Part shown: piece after piece, positions 10,242 through 19,762 of the stretch
Position numbering within the stretch: position 1 is the first letter of the stretch
Layout: each line of letters starts with the position of its first letter
Source of the DNA: M3007 sp031373665
Lineage (GTDB): Bacteria > Bacteroidota > Bacteroidia > Chitinophagales > Saprospiraceae
Assembly: GCA_031373665.1 (NCBI GenBank)
Contig: JANMMZ010000009.1
Span: 62,001-126,000, forward strand
DNA: 64,000 bases
Direction of reading: 5' to 3'
Position numbers and translations under genes: made by a program
The notes under the pieces: model-generated
What the model saw: only the letters and a program-made list of their open reading frames with translations
Told to the model about the DNA's origin: nothing
The model's database searches: none

Positions 10242-10275
10242 CACGAGCCATCACCGTAAAACGGGATGGCTCGTG
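10242..10275 (-). terminator. Intrinsic terminator between convergent genes
   Basis: An 11-bp perfect stem (CACGAGCCATC with GATGGCTCGTG) closes a loop that contains a further CCG/CGG pairing. Reading the minus strand, a T-rich tract follows, so it best serves the OmpA gene. The stem may act in both directions between 9516-10190 and 10324-11799. Confidence 0.75.
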
Positions 10276-10323
10276 GAGTTATATGAAACCGCTAGATTTC
10301 AACGAATGGTATTCCGAAACAAA

Positions 10324-11799
10324 TTAGTAACCAGTACCTTTATTACCTTTGAAACTACCACCTTTGCCAGCCTCTGGGCCATCAGGGCGACCCATTGAGG
10401 TTTCACCTTTAGCAACGCGGAATTCAACACGGCGATTTACCGCGCTTGATCCAGGTGTTTGCTCCATAGCAGCACCTTCTCCAGTCCAGTTAAGGATAAG
10501 GCGATCAGCCGCTACACCAAACTGAGAAACCAAAGATTGAATGGCTGCATTGGCACGGTTGTAAGAAAGTACGTTATTGTAACCCTCTGGACCACGCGCA
10601 TCAGTGTGACCTACTACTACTGCCTTCATATCAGGATTGTTCTTCAATACTGAAGCAACTTGATATAATTTTTCGAACTCCGAAGGACGTACGTCGAAAC
10701 GATTGTCATTGAAGTGGATGATCGGTAGGAACCATTCTGTAGGCTTAGGTGTCGGGAATTTGATAGCCGCAATCTTAGCATCTACGATACGGTTCACGTC
10801 ATCTTCAGAAATAGGCTTTGGCACTTGGGCAACACCCATAGCATCCACCTTGTAACCTGGAGGAGAATAAGGCTCTTTGTCCTTGTAGTCCAATACCTTA
10901 TCGTTGTCACTGTCAAGTGCACGACCTTTTGCGTCAACGCGAGCGTTGGCAGGAGTATCGTCTTCTTCGTCAATGTCGTTGATAATGCCATCAGCATCAG
11001 CGTCGGTCGGATCATAGATCGGACGTGCTTCTAACGCAGTGATAGCAGCACCCGTCATCGCAAGGGCGTTGGCCCAGTACAATGGCTCAGATTTCATAGA
11101 ACCGTCCTTCGCTTTTCCGCCAAGGTTGTAGTTCAATGATACATGTGGGAAGTGCATGAAGTCACGGAAAGTAGTGATACCTGTACCAGCATTGATGTCG
11201 CCATCCAATTTGTCGCCATTGCCACCCAATACCTGTGATACGGTATAGTTCAAGCCAATGTTGAATTTTGGACTCACACGAAACGCTACTCCAGCACCGC
11301 CTTCCAAGGCTGCTTGTACACCCAGATCGTCGTACTTCTGTTCTGCTTTAAGAGTACCATCTGCAATTTTTACATTTTTTGCAGTCGTCTTAAAACTTTG
11401 TGCGCCCAAACCGGCATACACATTGAACAATACTTTACGTACTGGTTTGTTGAAACGAAGGTTGTTCAGGGTCACGACTACCTGGCCAGAGCCAGAGAAA
11501 GAAGAGGTTTCTGAAGACTTCGCGTTTGCGCCCTCATTTTCGTTTTTCATCTGTGCATATACAGCACCAAAACGAAGAGAGAATACATGGTCAAGTGCTT
11601 TGCGGGCATGAAGACCAGCACCAAATCCAGGAAATTTTGCATCAATATCGCCTACCACGGATGGTAAGCCAAGGTCGAGACCAATTTCCCAAGAGTCTGA
11701 GGGAGTGAAACTACGGACAGGAGCGCCAGAAGACTGAGCCTGAAGGGCTACAGCTGTCATAGTTAAAAGAAGAGTAAAAGCCAGATGTCTAACCGCCAT
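10324..11799 (-). CDS. OmpA-family outer-membrane protein with calcium-binding linker
   Basis: From ATG 11799 the product is 491 residues: signal peptide MAVRHLAF...LQAQ, an N-terminal beta-barrel, and an Asp-rich TSP3-like segment (DPTDADADGI and DSDNDKVLDYKD). A C-terminal OmpA peptidoglycan-binding domain follows (GHTDARGPEGYN...LSYNRANA...NRRVEF). Such proteins anchor the outer membrane to the cell wall (known). An upstream in-frame ATG at 11835 would add 12 residues ahead of the signal peptide; I prefer 11799 because the peptide then has a normal N-terminus. The C-terminal tail after the OmpA fold is Gly/Lys-rich. Confidence 0.88.
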   Translation of the reverse strand: MAVRHLAFTLLLTMTAVALQAQSSGAPVRSFTPSDSWEIGLDLGLPSVVGDIDAKFPGFGAGLHARKALDHVFSLRFGAVYAQMKNENEGANAKSSETSSFSGSGQVVVTLNNLRFNKPVRKVLFNVYAGLGAQSFKTTAKNVKIADGTLKAEQKYDDLGVQAALEGGAGVAFRVSPKFNIGLNYTVSQVLGGNGDKLDGDINAGTGITTFRDFMHFPHVSLNYNLGGKAKDGSMKSEPLYWANALAMTGAAITALEARPIYDPTDADADGIINDIDEEDDTPANARVDAKGRALDSDNDKVLDYKDKEPYSPPGYKVDAMGVAQVPKPISEDDVNRIVDAKIAAIKFPTPKPTEWFLPIIHFNDNRFDVRPSEFEKLYQVASVLKNNPDMKAVVVGHTDARGPEGYNNVLSYNRANAAIQSLVSQFGVAADRLILNWTGEGAAMEQTPGSSAVNRRVEFRVAKGETSMGRPDGPEAGKGGSFKGNKGTGY

Positions 11800-11909
11800 G
11801 GTCAATTGCTTTTTTAATGAATAAATGTTTAACAATAAATATCAGTAGATACTATGTGTAGGTACGCTGTTGGAACAGCAATAATTTTCAGGGGCAAAAG
11901 TCGTCATTT

Positions 11910-13148
11910 TTAATTAATTCCTAATTTTTTTAATGCTAAAAATAATGCAGTAGTGGAAATATTATGAGGTTGTGGCTGTTTTTGGGCTACTTCTTCGATT
12001 CCGCGCCTAATTGTGGCCGATGTATCGGCAAAAATAGCACGGTCTGTCATCACTGCATCGGGTTGCATAAGGTAGGCAAAAACCCTCGCCATACCACAAT
12101 TGGCAATAAAATCTGGAATAATAGCAGTTTGGGTATCCGCAAAAGCAGCCGTAGGACCAAAGAAAACTTGGTCGTCAGTAAAGGGTACATTAGCACCACA
12201 AGCAATCACCTCAATGTTGCCTTCGAGCATCTGATCTACTTGGTCGCGATTTACCAATTTGGAAGCCGCGCCGGGAATAAAAATGTCTGCACCCAGTTTC
12301 CATATTTTGTCATTCACCTCGGCGAATGGCATCAAATTTGGATCAGCCAGTTTGTTGCCTACTTTATCATTAAACAGCGATTTTACCCGCGCCAATGTTA
12401 ACCCCTCTTCGGCTATGATGCCGCCATCACGATCAATGATACCAATGATTTTTACGCCTTCTTTGGCTAAGTAACAGGCTGCCGCCGAAGCCACATTTCC
12501 CCAACCCTGAATAATGGCTTTTTTGCCAGATGGGGTGGTCTTATGGTAAATATCATAAAAGTGACGAACAGACTCGGCTACTCCAAAACCTGTGATGAGA
12601 TCGGCCACCGCGTATTTGTGTGCCCCACCTTCGGGAACAAACTCTGGGTCTTCCACAATCTTAGTGCATCCGTAGCGCAGTTGACCTATAATATTAATTT
12701 GTTGGCCTTCGGTCGGCTTGAGGTGTCCTTTCACAATACCCTCTTGTGGATGCCATAGGCCGAGATCTTCTGTGATTGGCACCACGTCTTTGAGTTCGTC
12801 CACATTAAGATCGCCGCCAGTACCATAATAATGTTTTAAAATAGGCAATGCCGCACGATACCATCTTTGTAGTACTTCCAAGCGTTTGGGGTGAGCAGGG
12901 TCGAAGTTGATCCCGCTTTTAGCACCACCAATGGCTGGCCCGCAAACACTAAATTTTATTTCCATCACTTTGGCGAGCGAAATCACTTCTTCGAGCGAAA
13001 GCCCTTTTCTCATGCGGGTGCCACCGCCTGCCGCGCCGCCGCGCAGGGAGTTAATGACGATCCAGCCTTTAGCGTCGGTTCGGTCATCGTGCCATTCAAA
13101 TACAATCTCAGGTTTTTTGTCTTTGTATGTTTGCAACAAATCTTGCAT
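11910..13148 (-). CDS. Glu/Leu/Phe/Val dehydrogenase
   Basis: The 412-residue protein has the family's catalytic lysine motif (GPAIGGAKSGI), followed by the substrate segment YYGTGGDLNVDE and a C-terminal Rossmann domain (GWGNVASAAACYLAKEG). These enzymes reversibly deaminate an amino acid to a 2-oxo acid with NAD(P) (known). Substrate choice between glutamate and branched-chain amino acids cannot be fixed by eye; the length fits both glutamate and leucine dehydrogenase-like members. The gene stands 40 bases downstream of the VF530-like gene on the same strand. Confidence 0.9.
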   Translation of the reverse strand: MQDLLQTYKDKKPEIVFEWHDDRTDAKGWIVINSLRGGAAGGGTRMRKGLSLEEVISLAKVMEIKFSVCGPAIGGAKSGINFDPAHPKRLEVLQRWYRAALPILKHYYGTGGDLNVDELKDVVPITEDLGLWHPQEGIVKGHLKPTEGQQINIIGQLRYGCTKIVEDPEFVPEGGAHKYAVADLITGFGVAESVRHFYDIYHKTTPSGKKAIIQGWGNVASAAACYLAKEGVKIIGIIDRDGGIIAEEGLTLARVKSLFNDKVGNKLADPNLMPFAEVNDKIWKLGADIFIPGAASKLVNRDQVDQMLEGNIEVIACGANVPFTDDQVFFGPTAAFADTQTAIIPDFIANCGMARVFAYLMQPDAVMTDRAIFADTSATIRRGIEEVAQKQPQPHNISTTALFLALKKLGIN

Positions 13149-13188
13149 AATGTGTGGTGTGGTTACTTATTAATTAGGAAAGTTAGTT

Positions 13189-13407
13189 TTAATCATTCAA
13201 GGAATGCAAGTATAGTTCCTCCACCTTTTGACGAGCCCAAGGTGTTTTCCGCAGGAAGGTCAAACTGGATTTTATACTTGGATTGGTTTTGAAACAATTG
13301 ATATCAATGTGGTAGGCCAAGCCTTCCCAGCGATATACTTCCACAAGGTGCTCCAAGATCATTTGCAAGGTTTTTCCGTGCAGTGGATTATTCTGTTGTG
13401 TCTCCAT
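13189..13407 (-). CDS. VF530-type small DNA-binding protein (DUF2132)
   Basis: This 72-residue protein matches the VF530/DUF2132 pattern: NPLHGKTLQMILEHLVE near the start, then INCFKTNPSIKSSLTFLRKTPWAR. The family is a short helical fold described as double-strand DNA-binding; its cellular role is unclear (known). Its start overlaps the 3' end of the RND pump gene by 20 bases, so it is probably translated from the same message. Confidence 0.85.
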   Translation of the reverse strand: METQQNNPLHGKTLQMILEHLVEVYRWEGLAYHIDINCFKTNPSIKSSLTFLRKTPWARQKVEELYLHSLND

Positions 13408-16400
13408 GTTGTATCATTCCTCTTTTTTTGGCTGCCATAAATGTGTACATGGCTGGTATCACATAAAGGGTTAGCACTAATGAAAATAGGAGGCCGCCTA
13501 CGACGACGACACCCAGTGAAATACGGGAGGTGGATGCGGCACCGAAGGCCAAGGCAATAGGCAATGCCCCCAATATGGTGGCCAAAGAGGTCATTAAAAT
13601 GGGGCGCATACGTGCTTGTGCCGCTTCTAGTACTGCGGTGCGCCGATCCATGCCCAAGGCGCGTTTCTGATTGGCAAATTCTACGATCAAGATCCCGTTT
13701 TTGGTGACCAACCCGATAAGCATAATGAGGCCGATCTGTGAAAACAAGTTGAGGGTATTGCCCGTAATGGCTAGACTCAAGTATGCACCTGCTATGGCCA
13801 AAGGTACGGTCAACATAATAATGAATGGATCTCTAAAACTTTCAAATTGCGCCGCTAAGATCAAGTATATAAGGCAAAGAGCGAGCAAAAAAGCAAAATT
13901 GGTGTTGCCCCCACTTTCGCGGAAATCGCGAGATGGCCCGCTTAGATCGGAGGTAAAAGAACCATCCAATAAATTAGTGCCTATACTTTCCATCGCCTCT
14001 ACGCCCTCGCCTAGGGTTTTTCCCGGTGCGAGCGATGCGCTAATGGTAGCACTTTTATACCGATTATAATGGTAGAGTGTAGGCGGGTTGGAGGCTTCTT
14101 CAAATGAAACAATGTTGTCTAAGCGGATCAGTGCGCCACGATTGTTGCGCACGTAGAGCGCTGTCAGGTCGGTTGGTTCGTCGCGATTGCTGCGTTCTAC
14201 TTGTCCTATCACTTGGTATTGGCGGCCTTCTTTGACAAAATATCCAAACCGGCGACCAGAAAGTGCCAATTGAAGGGTTTGGCTCACATCAAGCATACTT
14301 ATGCCCAGTTCAGCGGCTTTCAATCGGTCTATTTTTATTTGAACCTCTGGTTTATTAAATTTTAGGTTGACATCTACATTGGAGAACAAGGGATTTTTTC
14401 GCGCCTCTTCTAAAAACTTAGGAACAAGGTCTTTTAACTTTGCAAAATCTTGATTTTGTATGACATACTGGACGGGAAGACCAAATCCTGATCCAAAACC
14501 AGTAGAAATGGTTTGTTCTTGATTAGGTACTACCCTAGCAACTGTTTGGCGTTTGTACATGGCCAACATTTGGTTGTATATTTGTTGCTGGCTGCGCTTT
14601 CGGGTTTCGGGATCGGGTAGTAACACGGTAATAAACCCCGTATTGGAAGATCCGAGACCTATTCGAGATGGTGCGGCTATTCCAAACACCATCCTGTTTT
14701 CAGGGATGCTATCCATGGCCATTTTCGCGACGTCGTATATGATGGACTCTGTTTGGTCAAAGTCAGTGCCTTCAGGCGCAGTGATATTGGCTCTGATAAT
14801 ATTGCGGTCTTCTAAGGGGGCCAGCTCTGTTTTTAAGGTGTTTTGATAATGCCAGATCATACCAAGGCAAGCCGCTAGTATCAATAGGCTGATCCAACGG
14901 ATATTTAAGAATGTGTTTAATGTTTTTCCATATAAATGATCTAGTCCAGCATAAAAAGGCTCTGTAGCCCTGTAAAACCACCCATGTTTGGTGTTTCCTC
15001 CCATTTTTACATTAAGAACTGGAGTTAGCGTAAGCGAAACAAAGGCGGAAATGAGCACTGCTCCGGCCACCACTACGCCAAATTCGCGAAACAATCTCCC
15101 CGTAAATCCTTCCAGAAAAATAACTGGAATAAATACAACAGCCAACGTAATGGAGGTACTGATGACGGCAAAGAAAATTTCTTTAGTGCCTTCGCGGGCG
15201 GCCGTCCACTTGTCCATACCAGCTTCCATTTTTTTAAAAATATTCTCGGTCACCACAATACCATCATCTACCACCAATCCAGTAGCCAATACGATGGCCA
15301 AAAGGGTCAATACATTAATAGAAAATCCAAAAATGTACATGATGAAAAATGCGCCCATGAGTGATACGGGTATATCAATGAGGGGGCGCAAGGCGATGAC
15401 CCAGTTTCGGAAGAAAAGAAAGATGATGAGTACGACCAATCCAATGGATATGAACAGTGTTTCGGTCACTTCCTTGATGGCTCGTTGTACAAATACGGCC
15501 TTATTGATACCCACTTCCATCACGATGTCGGGCGGCAGGTCTTTTTTGATTTGATCATAACGCTTATAAAACTCGTCTGTAATCTCTACCCAGTTGCTTC
15601 CGGGCTGCGGTATCACAGCCAAAGAAACGCCCTGCACTAAATTGCGCCGCGCACCAGTTTCCTCTTCCTCTGGCCCTAATACGGCTTCGCCTATATCTTT
15701 AAAACGCACAATACCGGAGGCACTAGTGCTTGAAATGATGAGATCATTAAACTCCTCTTCTGTTTGTAGTTTTCCGTAAGTTTTTACCGTCATTTCGGTC
15801 GCATCGCCGCGAATTTTGCCGCCAGGTAGTTCTACGTTTTCACGATTGAGGGCGTTGAGTACGTCTTGGGCGGTCAGGTTACGTGCCGCCAATTTGGCAG
15901 GATCCATCCAAAGTCGCATGGCACTGCGTTTTTGGCCAAAAATATTGACCCCCGACACGCCCGGTATGGTTTGTATCTTTTCGAGGATTACATTTTCCGT
16001 ATAATCAGAAAGTTCCATGATGTTCCTCGAACTACTCTGAATGGGCACGAATAAAATAGGGTCGCCACTGGCATCTGCCTTGGCTACGGTAGGCGGAGCA
16101 TCTATGTCTTGAGGGAGATTGCGTACGGCTTGCCCAACTTTATCGCGCACGTCGTTGGCTGCTTGTTCAAGATCAGCATTTAGGTCAAACTCTACAGTAA
16201 TGATGCTCGACCCAAGGGTTGATTGGGAAGATATAGTGCGGATCCCTGCAACTCCATTCACCACTTTTTCGAGGGGTTCGGTGACTTGGGTTTCTATTAC
16301 TTCGGCATTGGCTCCGGTATATTGGGTCCGCACAGTTATGATAGGTGGATCAATGGCTGGGTACTCGCGCACGCCCAAAAAAGTATAACCTACCGCTCCA

Positions 16401-16471
16401 AAAAAAACGATGAGGATACTCATAACAGTAGCAAATACTGGACGACGCAAGGAAAAGTCCGAAATATTCAT
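13388..16471 (-). CDS. RND-family efflux transporter, inner-membrane subunit
   Basis: At 1,027 residues this is a full-length AcrB/MdtB-like hydrophobe/amphiphile exporter. It starts SLRRPVFATVMSILI (first membrane helix). It carries the duplicated porter domains, and keeps the proton-relay residues in helix 4 (GLVVDDGIVVTEN, two adjacent aspartates) and helix 10 (GLVTKNGILIVEF, lysine). The pump exports amphiphilic compounds through a periplasmic adaptor and TolC-type duct (known). No membrane-fusion adaptor or TolC gene is adjacent, which is unusual. A -7 box just upstream suggests its own promoter. The substrate is unknown. Confidence 0.93.
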   Translation of the reverse strand: MNISDFSLRRPVFATVMSILIVFFGAVGYTFLGVREYPAIDPPIITVRTQYTGANAEVIETQVTEPLEKVVNGVAGIRTISSQSTLGSSIITVEFDLNADLEQAANDVRDKVGQAVRNLPQDIDAPPTVAKADASGDPILFVPIQSSSRNIMELSDYTENVILEKIQTIPGVSGVNIFGQKRSAMRLWMDPAKLAARNLTAQDVLNALNRENVELPGGKIRGDATEMTVKTYGKLQTEEEFNDLIISSTSASGIVRFKDIGEAVLGPEEEETGARRNLVQGVSLAVIPQPGSNWVEITDEFYKRYDQIKKDLPPDIVMEVGINKAVFVQRAIKEVTETLFISIGLVVLIIFLFFRNWVIALRPLIDIPVSLMGAFFIMYIFGFSINVLTLLAIVLATGLVVDDGIVVTENIFKKMEAGMDKWTAAREGTKEIFFAVISTSITLAVVFIPVIFLEGFTGRLFREFGVVVAGAVLISAFVSLTLTPVLNVKMGGNTKHGWFYRATEPFYAGLDHLYGKTLNTFLNIRWISLLILAACLGMIWHYQNTLKTELAPLEDRNIIRANITAPEGTDFDQTESIIYDVAKMAMDSIPENRMVFGIAAPSRIGLGSSNTGFITVLLPDPETRKRSQQQIYNQMLAMYKRQTVARVVPNQEQTISTGFGSGFGLPVQYVIQNQDFAKLKDLVPKFLEEARKNPLFSNVDVNLKFNKPEVQIKIDRLKAAELGISMLDVSQTLQLALSGRRFGYFVKEGRQYQVIGQVERSNRDEPTDLTALYVRNNRGALIRLDNIVSFEEASNPPTLYHYNRYKSATISASLAPGKTLGEGVEAMESIGTNLLDGSFTSDLSGPSRDFRESGGNTNFAFLLALCLIYLILAAQFESFRDPFIIMLTVPLAIAGAYLSLAITGNTLNLFSQIGLIMLIGLVTKNGILIVEFANQKRALGMDRRTAVLEAAQARMRPILMTSLATILGALPIALAFGAASTSRISLGVVVVGGLLFSLVLTLYVIPAMYTFMAAKKRGMIQHGDTTE

Positions 16472-16491
16472 GATGAATGTTGTTGAGGGAG

Positions 16492-16499
16492 CAAAGGTA
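16492..16499 (-). promoter_or_regulatory. Bacteroidota -7 box (TACCTTTG) for the RND pump
   Basis: On the minus strand TACCTTTG lies 20 bases before the RND start codon, inside the 39-base gap after the transporter gene 16511-17275. It implies separate transcription of the pump. No TTTG element at -33 is evident. Confidence 0.5.
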
Positions 16500-16510
16500 C
16501 TAAATGAACC

Positions 16511-17275
16511 CTACATCGAAGCACTTTTCATTTCAGCCGCTTTCTCTTTGCCCAAATAACGCTCTATGACCCCATGTGCAAAGTATAGAACTGGTAGTAG
16601 CACCACAGCCGTCAATATTTTATAGGTATAAGCCACCAAGCCCATAGCGGCTATTTGGTTGAAACTCCACCGTTGCGAAGCATCGGCACCGATATAAAAA
16701 ACAATAAAAAGGATCAAAAAACTATCGAAAAACTGGGAAATCATAGTAGATCCGGTAGCACGTAACCAGATCATTTTACTCCCAGTATAACGCTTGAAAC
16801 GATAGAAAAAAACAGCATCAATCAATTGGGACACCAAAAATGCTGTCAATGAGCCTATGATAATCCACATACTAGTGCCAAATATACGGCTAAATGCCGT
16901 ATTGATGTCGGGTTTAATATCGGCATTCACTGTCAACCAGAAGTCGGCTGGAGCCGTTTGGGTGGTGAGCAACAACATAAAAAAAGCATAGGCAATGATC
17001 CCAACAGCGGTATAGGTCAGAAATAATACGCCCCTACGTCCATAATATTCATTGATAATATCGGTCATAATGAACACAATAGGCCAAAGGATGGAACCAG
17101 CAGAGAAATTAAGAGAAATGTGTTGGATCCCAAACAGGTTTATATCGAAGGGTGTGATACCCAACGATTTTTCGAGCGAAAACATTTTTGGGCCTATGAC
17201 CTCAGCGATAATGGTGTTGCCAATGAAAAAACAGGCTAAAACGATGAATAAACGGTGTTCCTTATTAAAAATCAT
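16511..17275 (-). CDS. Queuosine-precursor transporter, YhhQ/VUT family
   Basis: The reading frame extends further upstream, but homology-like sequence begins at ATG 17275 (MIFNKEHRLFIVLACFF), giving 254 residues. It has about six or seven hydrophobic segments and the family motifs GPIVFIMTDIINEYYGRRG-like (here WPIVFIMTDIINEYYGRRG) and SQLIDAVFFYRFKR plus a later SQFFDSF. YhhQ proteins import 7-cyano-7-deazaguanine or related queuine precursors for tRNA modification (known). The gene is divergent from the thioredoxin-like gene. Confidence 0.88.
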   Translation of the reverse strand: MIFNKEHRLFIVLACFFIGNTIIAEVIGPKMFSLEKSLGITPFDINLFGIQHISLNFSAGSILWPIVFIMTDIINEYYGRRGVLFLTYTAVGIIAYAFFMLLLTTQTAPADFWLTVNADIKPDINTAFSRIFGTSMWIIIGSLTAFLVSQLIDAVFFYRFKRYTGSKMIWLRATGSTMISQFFDSFLILFIVFYIGADASQRWSFNQIAAMGLVAYTYKILTAVVLLPVLYFAHGVIERYLGKEKAAEMKSASM

Positions 17276-17426
17276 CTTGTAGATATTAGGCGATATAACA
17301 ATCGGACAATAAATATTGGGTTCAAAGGTCAGAAAAAAGTAGATTCTAAACCAAGTATCAATACAATTGTTTAAGAGTTTCAATATATTTTCAGTCCTTT
17401 GCGGTGTCAAAATCAGTCCATTGTTT

Positions 17427-17933
17427 ATGAAATCTTTGTTTTCGCCTGTTACCATAGTAGTTTTAGTAGCCTTAGTGGTTTCTTTTCTATGGTATCGCAA
17501 TCGGCAGCCTCGGTTTGTAGTGGGCGAGCAGGCGCCTGATTTCCAAGCGACCATCGCAGATGGATCTACGGTCAAGTTATCTGACTTTAAAGGCCAGTAT
17601 GTCCTACTTCAGTTTTGGGGCAGTTGGTGCGGGCCTTGCCGTAGGGAAAATCCAGAATTGGTAAAACTATATCAAACCCACCATGCTAAAGGTTTTGATG
17701 TAGTGAGCATTGGAATAGACCAAGGTGAAAAAGGATGGAAAAGAGCCATTGCCAGCGACGGGTTAATTTGGAAAAACCATATCCTTGAATCTATTGATTT
17801 TAACGGGCCACAAGCCAAACAATACAATATTCACGCGATACCAACCACTTTTTTAATGAATAAGGAAGGCATCATCGTAGGTGTTGATTTTACGCCAGCG
17901 GAAATGAATAGGGTGCTTTCTGAGCAACTATGA
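17427..17933 (+). CDS. TlpA/ResA-like membrane-anchored thioredoxin
   Basis: From ATG 17427 the product has 168 residues: an N-terminal membrane anchor (about residues 5-22), then an AhpC/TSA-like redoxin domain beginning GEQAPDF, with the active site WCGPC near residues 67-71 and the cis-proline motif IPTTF. It is expected to face the periplasm and reduce or resolve disulfides there (inference from family). A longer frame to 17367 would place 20 odd residues before the anchor and is less likely. grpE follows after 64 bases. Confidence 0.88.
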   Translation: MKSLFSPVTIVVLVALVVSFLWYRNRQPRFVVGEQAPDFQATIADGSTVKLSDFKGQYVLLQFWGSWCGPCRRENPELVKLYQTHHAKGFDVVSIGIDQGEKGWKRAIASDGLIWKNHILESIDFNGPQAKQYNIHAIPTTFLMNKEGIIVGVDFTPAEMNRVLSEQL

Positions 17934-17997
17934 CAATTTGACATTCGTATCTATTAAGGTATAAAATTTGATAAATTTCTTTAAAAAATTGATCCAA

Positions 17998-18531
17998 ATG
18001 CAGGAAAAAGAAGATAATAATCCGGAACAAGAGCCGATGGAAGAAGCTGTGAATCAAGCGACTGATATGAGAGGAGAGCAAGGTGTACAGGAGGAATCCA
18101 CTAAAATAGCCGAATTGCAGCAACAATTAGATGAAAGCCGCAATAAGTATTTATACCTGTTTTCAGATTTTGAAAACTACCGCCGCAATGCCGCCCGCGA
18201 CCGCATCGAAATGATGAGTACTGCTGGTCGTGATATTATGACATCCTTGCTTTCTATTTTAGATGATTTTGACAGGGCTTCTAAAAATGCTGAATTGAGT
18301 GATGGTACGGTGCTGATTCACCAAAAACTAGTAAACACCCTTAAAACTAAGGGTTTGAAGGCTACAGAAGTGTCGCCTGGCGATGCCTTCAATGCTGATT
18401 TGCATGAAGCCATACTTGAAATACCTGCACCCACAGAAGATTTACAGGGTAAAATAGTGGATATCATCGAACAGGGTTACACTTTGGGAGATAAAAATAT
18501 CCGTTTTGCCAAAGTAGTCGTCGGAAAATAA
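17998..18531 (+). CDS. grpE: Nucleotide exchange factor GrpE
   Basis: The 177-residue protein has an acidic disordered N-terminus, a long coiled coil (residues about 35-85, LQQQLDESRNKYLYLFSDFENYRRN) and the beta-domain ending HEAILEIPAP...VDIIEQGYTLGDKNIRFAKVVV, all typical of GrpE. It releases ADP from DnaK (known). ATG 17998 is preferred to TTG 17968. The stop overlaps the next start (TAATG), so grpE is translationally coupled to a pseudouridine synthase rather than to dnaJ. Confidence 0.93.
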   Translation: MQEKEDNNPEQEPMEEAVNQATDMRGEQGVQEESTKIAELQQQLDESRNKYLYLFSDFENYRRNAARDRIEMMSTAGRDIMTSLLSILDDFDRASKNAELSDGTVLIHQKLVNTLKTKGLKATEVSPGDAFNADLHEAILEIPAPTEDLQGKIVDIIEQGYTLGDKNIRFAKVVVGK

Positions 18532-19268
18532 TGCAGTACGAACTCATATACGAAGACGAACACCTCGTGATTGTGCACAAACCGGCTGGTCTGTTGACCA
18601 TACCTGACCGGGCTGGTAATCAAAAAAGCCTTCAAGCCGCTTTGCAGAAAAAATACGGCACCATTTTTACCGTTCACCGCCTCGATCGCGAAACGAGTGG
18701 TGTCCTTTGTTTTGCCCGTAATGAATCGGCGCATCGGCATTTATCCATGCAATTTGAACACCATACCTCAGACAAATTTTACTACGCACTGGTAGATGGG
18801 GTGGTACACCGCGACGAGGGAGAAATAGACAAACCTATCGGGGAACATCCGGTGGTGGCAGGCAAAATGCATATCTCTAGCAGTGGGAAGCCCTCCCTCA
18901 CGCTGTATCGGGTGATTGAGCGTTTCAAGCGGTTCACACTGGTGGAAGCACTCATCAAAACCGGGCGTACCCACCAAATTCGGGTACATTTTCAAAGTAT
19001 TGGCTATCCATTGGCCGTGGATGCACTGTATGGTCGCCGCGATGGATTTTTACTTTCAGAAGTGAAAGGAAAAACCTACAAATCAGGCAAATTTAGCGAC
19101 GATGAACGTGCTATCATGCAACGAACTTCACTCCACGCGGCACGCCTGCGCATAGATCACCCACACACGGGCGAAAGAATGGAATTTATTGCCGAGTTGC
19201 CTAAGGATTTCAGCGCGGTGCTTAGCCAGTTGAGGAAATGGGGGGGGAATCCTCCAAGTGCTTTATAA
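18531..19268 (+). CDS. RluA-family pseudouridine synthase
   Basis: The 245-residue protein has the catalytic RluA motif HRLDRETSG near residue 49, with the catalytic aspartate following HRL, and the C-terminal GRTHQIRVHF and LAVDALYG motifs. It lacks the N-terminal S4 RNA-binding domain, like the shorter RluA/TruC-type members. It isomerises specific uridines in rRNA or tRNA; the exact target is not readable. Its 5' end overlaps grpE by one base, and its last 47 bases overlap the 3' end of the opposing GNAT gene. Confidence 0.9.
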   Translation: MQYELIYEDEHLVIVHKPAGLLTIPDRAGNQKSLQAALQKKYGTIFTVHRLDRETSGVLCFARNESAHRHLSMQFEHHTSDKFYYALVDGVVHRDEGEIDKPIGEHPVVAGKMHISSSGKPSLTLYRVIERFKRFTLVEALIKTGRTHQIRVHFQSIGYPLAVDALYGRRDGFLLSEVKGKTYKSGKFSDDERAIMQRTSLHAARLRIDHPHTGERMEFIAELPKDFSAVLSQLRKWGGNPPSAL

Positions 19269-19677
19269 AGTGATACCCTCGTTTCAAGAAACCTTCTCGC
19301 TCGTAAAAGGCATGGGCTTTTGTGTTTTCTAAATAAGCATCCAACATCATGGTTTCACAACCTTCGCGGTGCGCTATTTCGTGTAGGTAATCAGACATGA
19401 GTTTGCCAATTCCATGCGAACGGTGGGCGGCATCTACTACCACATTGTCCATTTCTAGGTATCGGCCACTGTATAATTTTGTAATGACCCAAAATCCGGA
19501 GACGCCCACGCACTGATCCCCATCCAAAACAACGGCCATCCGATACCCGTAGGTTAGCATTTCATCCAAGCAATGGTTATATTTTTCGGCACTTATGGTG
19601 GCGTTCAATTGTTGGATCAAAGGAAATATGGGCAACATCTCATGTTTTTTGGTCAAGGTGCGCAGGGTATAGGCCAT
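19222..19677 (-). CDS. GNAT-family N-acetyltransferase
   Basis: The 151-residue protein has the GNAT fold signature: a central strand (YLEMDNVVVDAAHRSHGIGKLM), where RSHGIGK is the acetyl-CoA pyrophosphate loop, followed by LDAYLENTKAHAFYEREGF. The substrate is unknown. It runs convergently into the pseudouridine synthase gene, overlapping its coding end by 47 bases. Confidence 0.88.
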   Translation of the reverse strand: MAYTLRTLTKKHEMLPIFPLIQQLNATISAEKYNHCLDEMLTYGYRMAVVLDGDQCVGVSGFWVITKLYSGRYLEMDNVVVDAAHRSHGIGKLMSDYLHEIAHREGCETMMLDAYLENTKAHAFYEREGFLKRGYHFIKHLEDSPPISSTG

Positions 19678-19703
19678 AAAAGTACTTTTACAAAATGAAC
19701 AGC

Positions 19704-19711
19704 AAAAGTAG
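19704..19711 (-). promoter_or_regulatory. Bacteroidota -7 box (TACTTTTG) for the GNAT gene
   Basis: The minus-strand sequence TACTTTTG fits TAnnTTTG and lies 27 bases before the GNAT start codon at 19677. No TTTG is seen at the -33 position. Confidence 0.45.
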
Positions 19712-19762
19712 GGATATCCTTAAATATTTTCCCGTAATTTGCACCATGATGACAAAGAAGAC

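Noticed and set aside
14988..15554. 188-codon plus-strand open frame
   Set aside because: Antisense to the RND pump; Thr/Met-rich translation is typical of the complement of membrane-helix codons.
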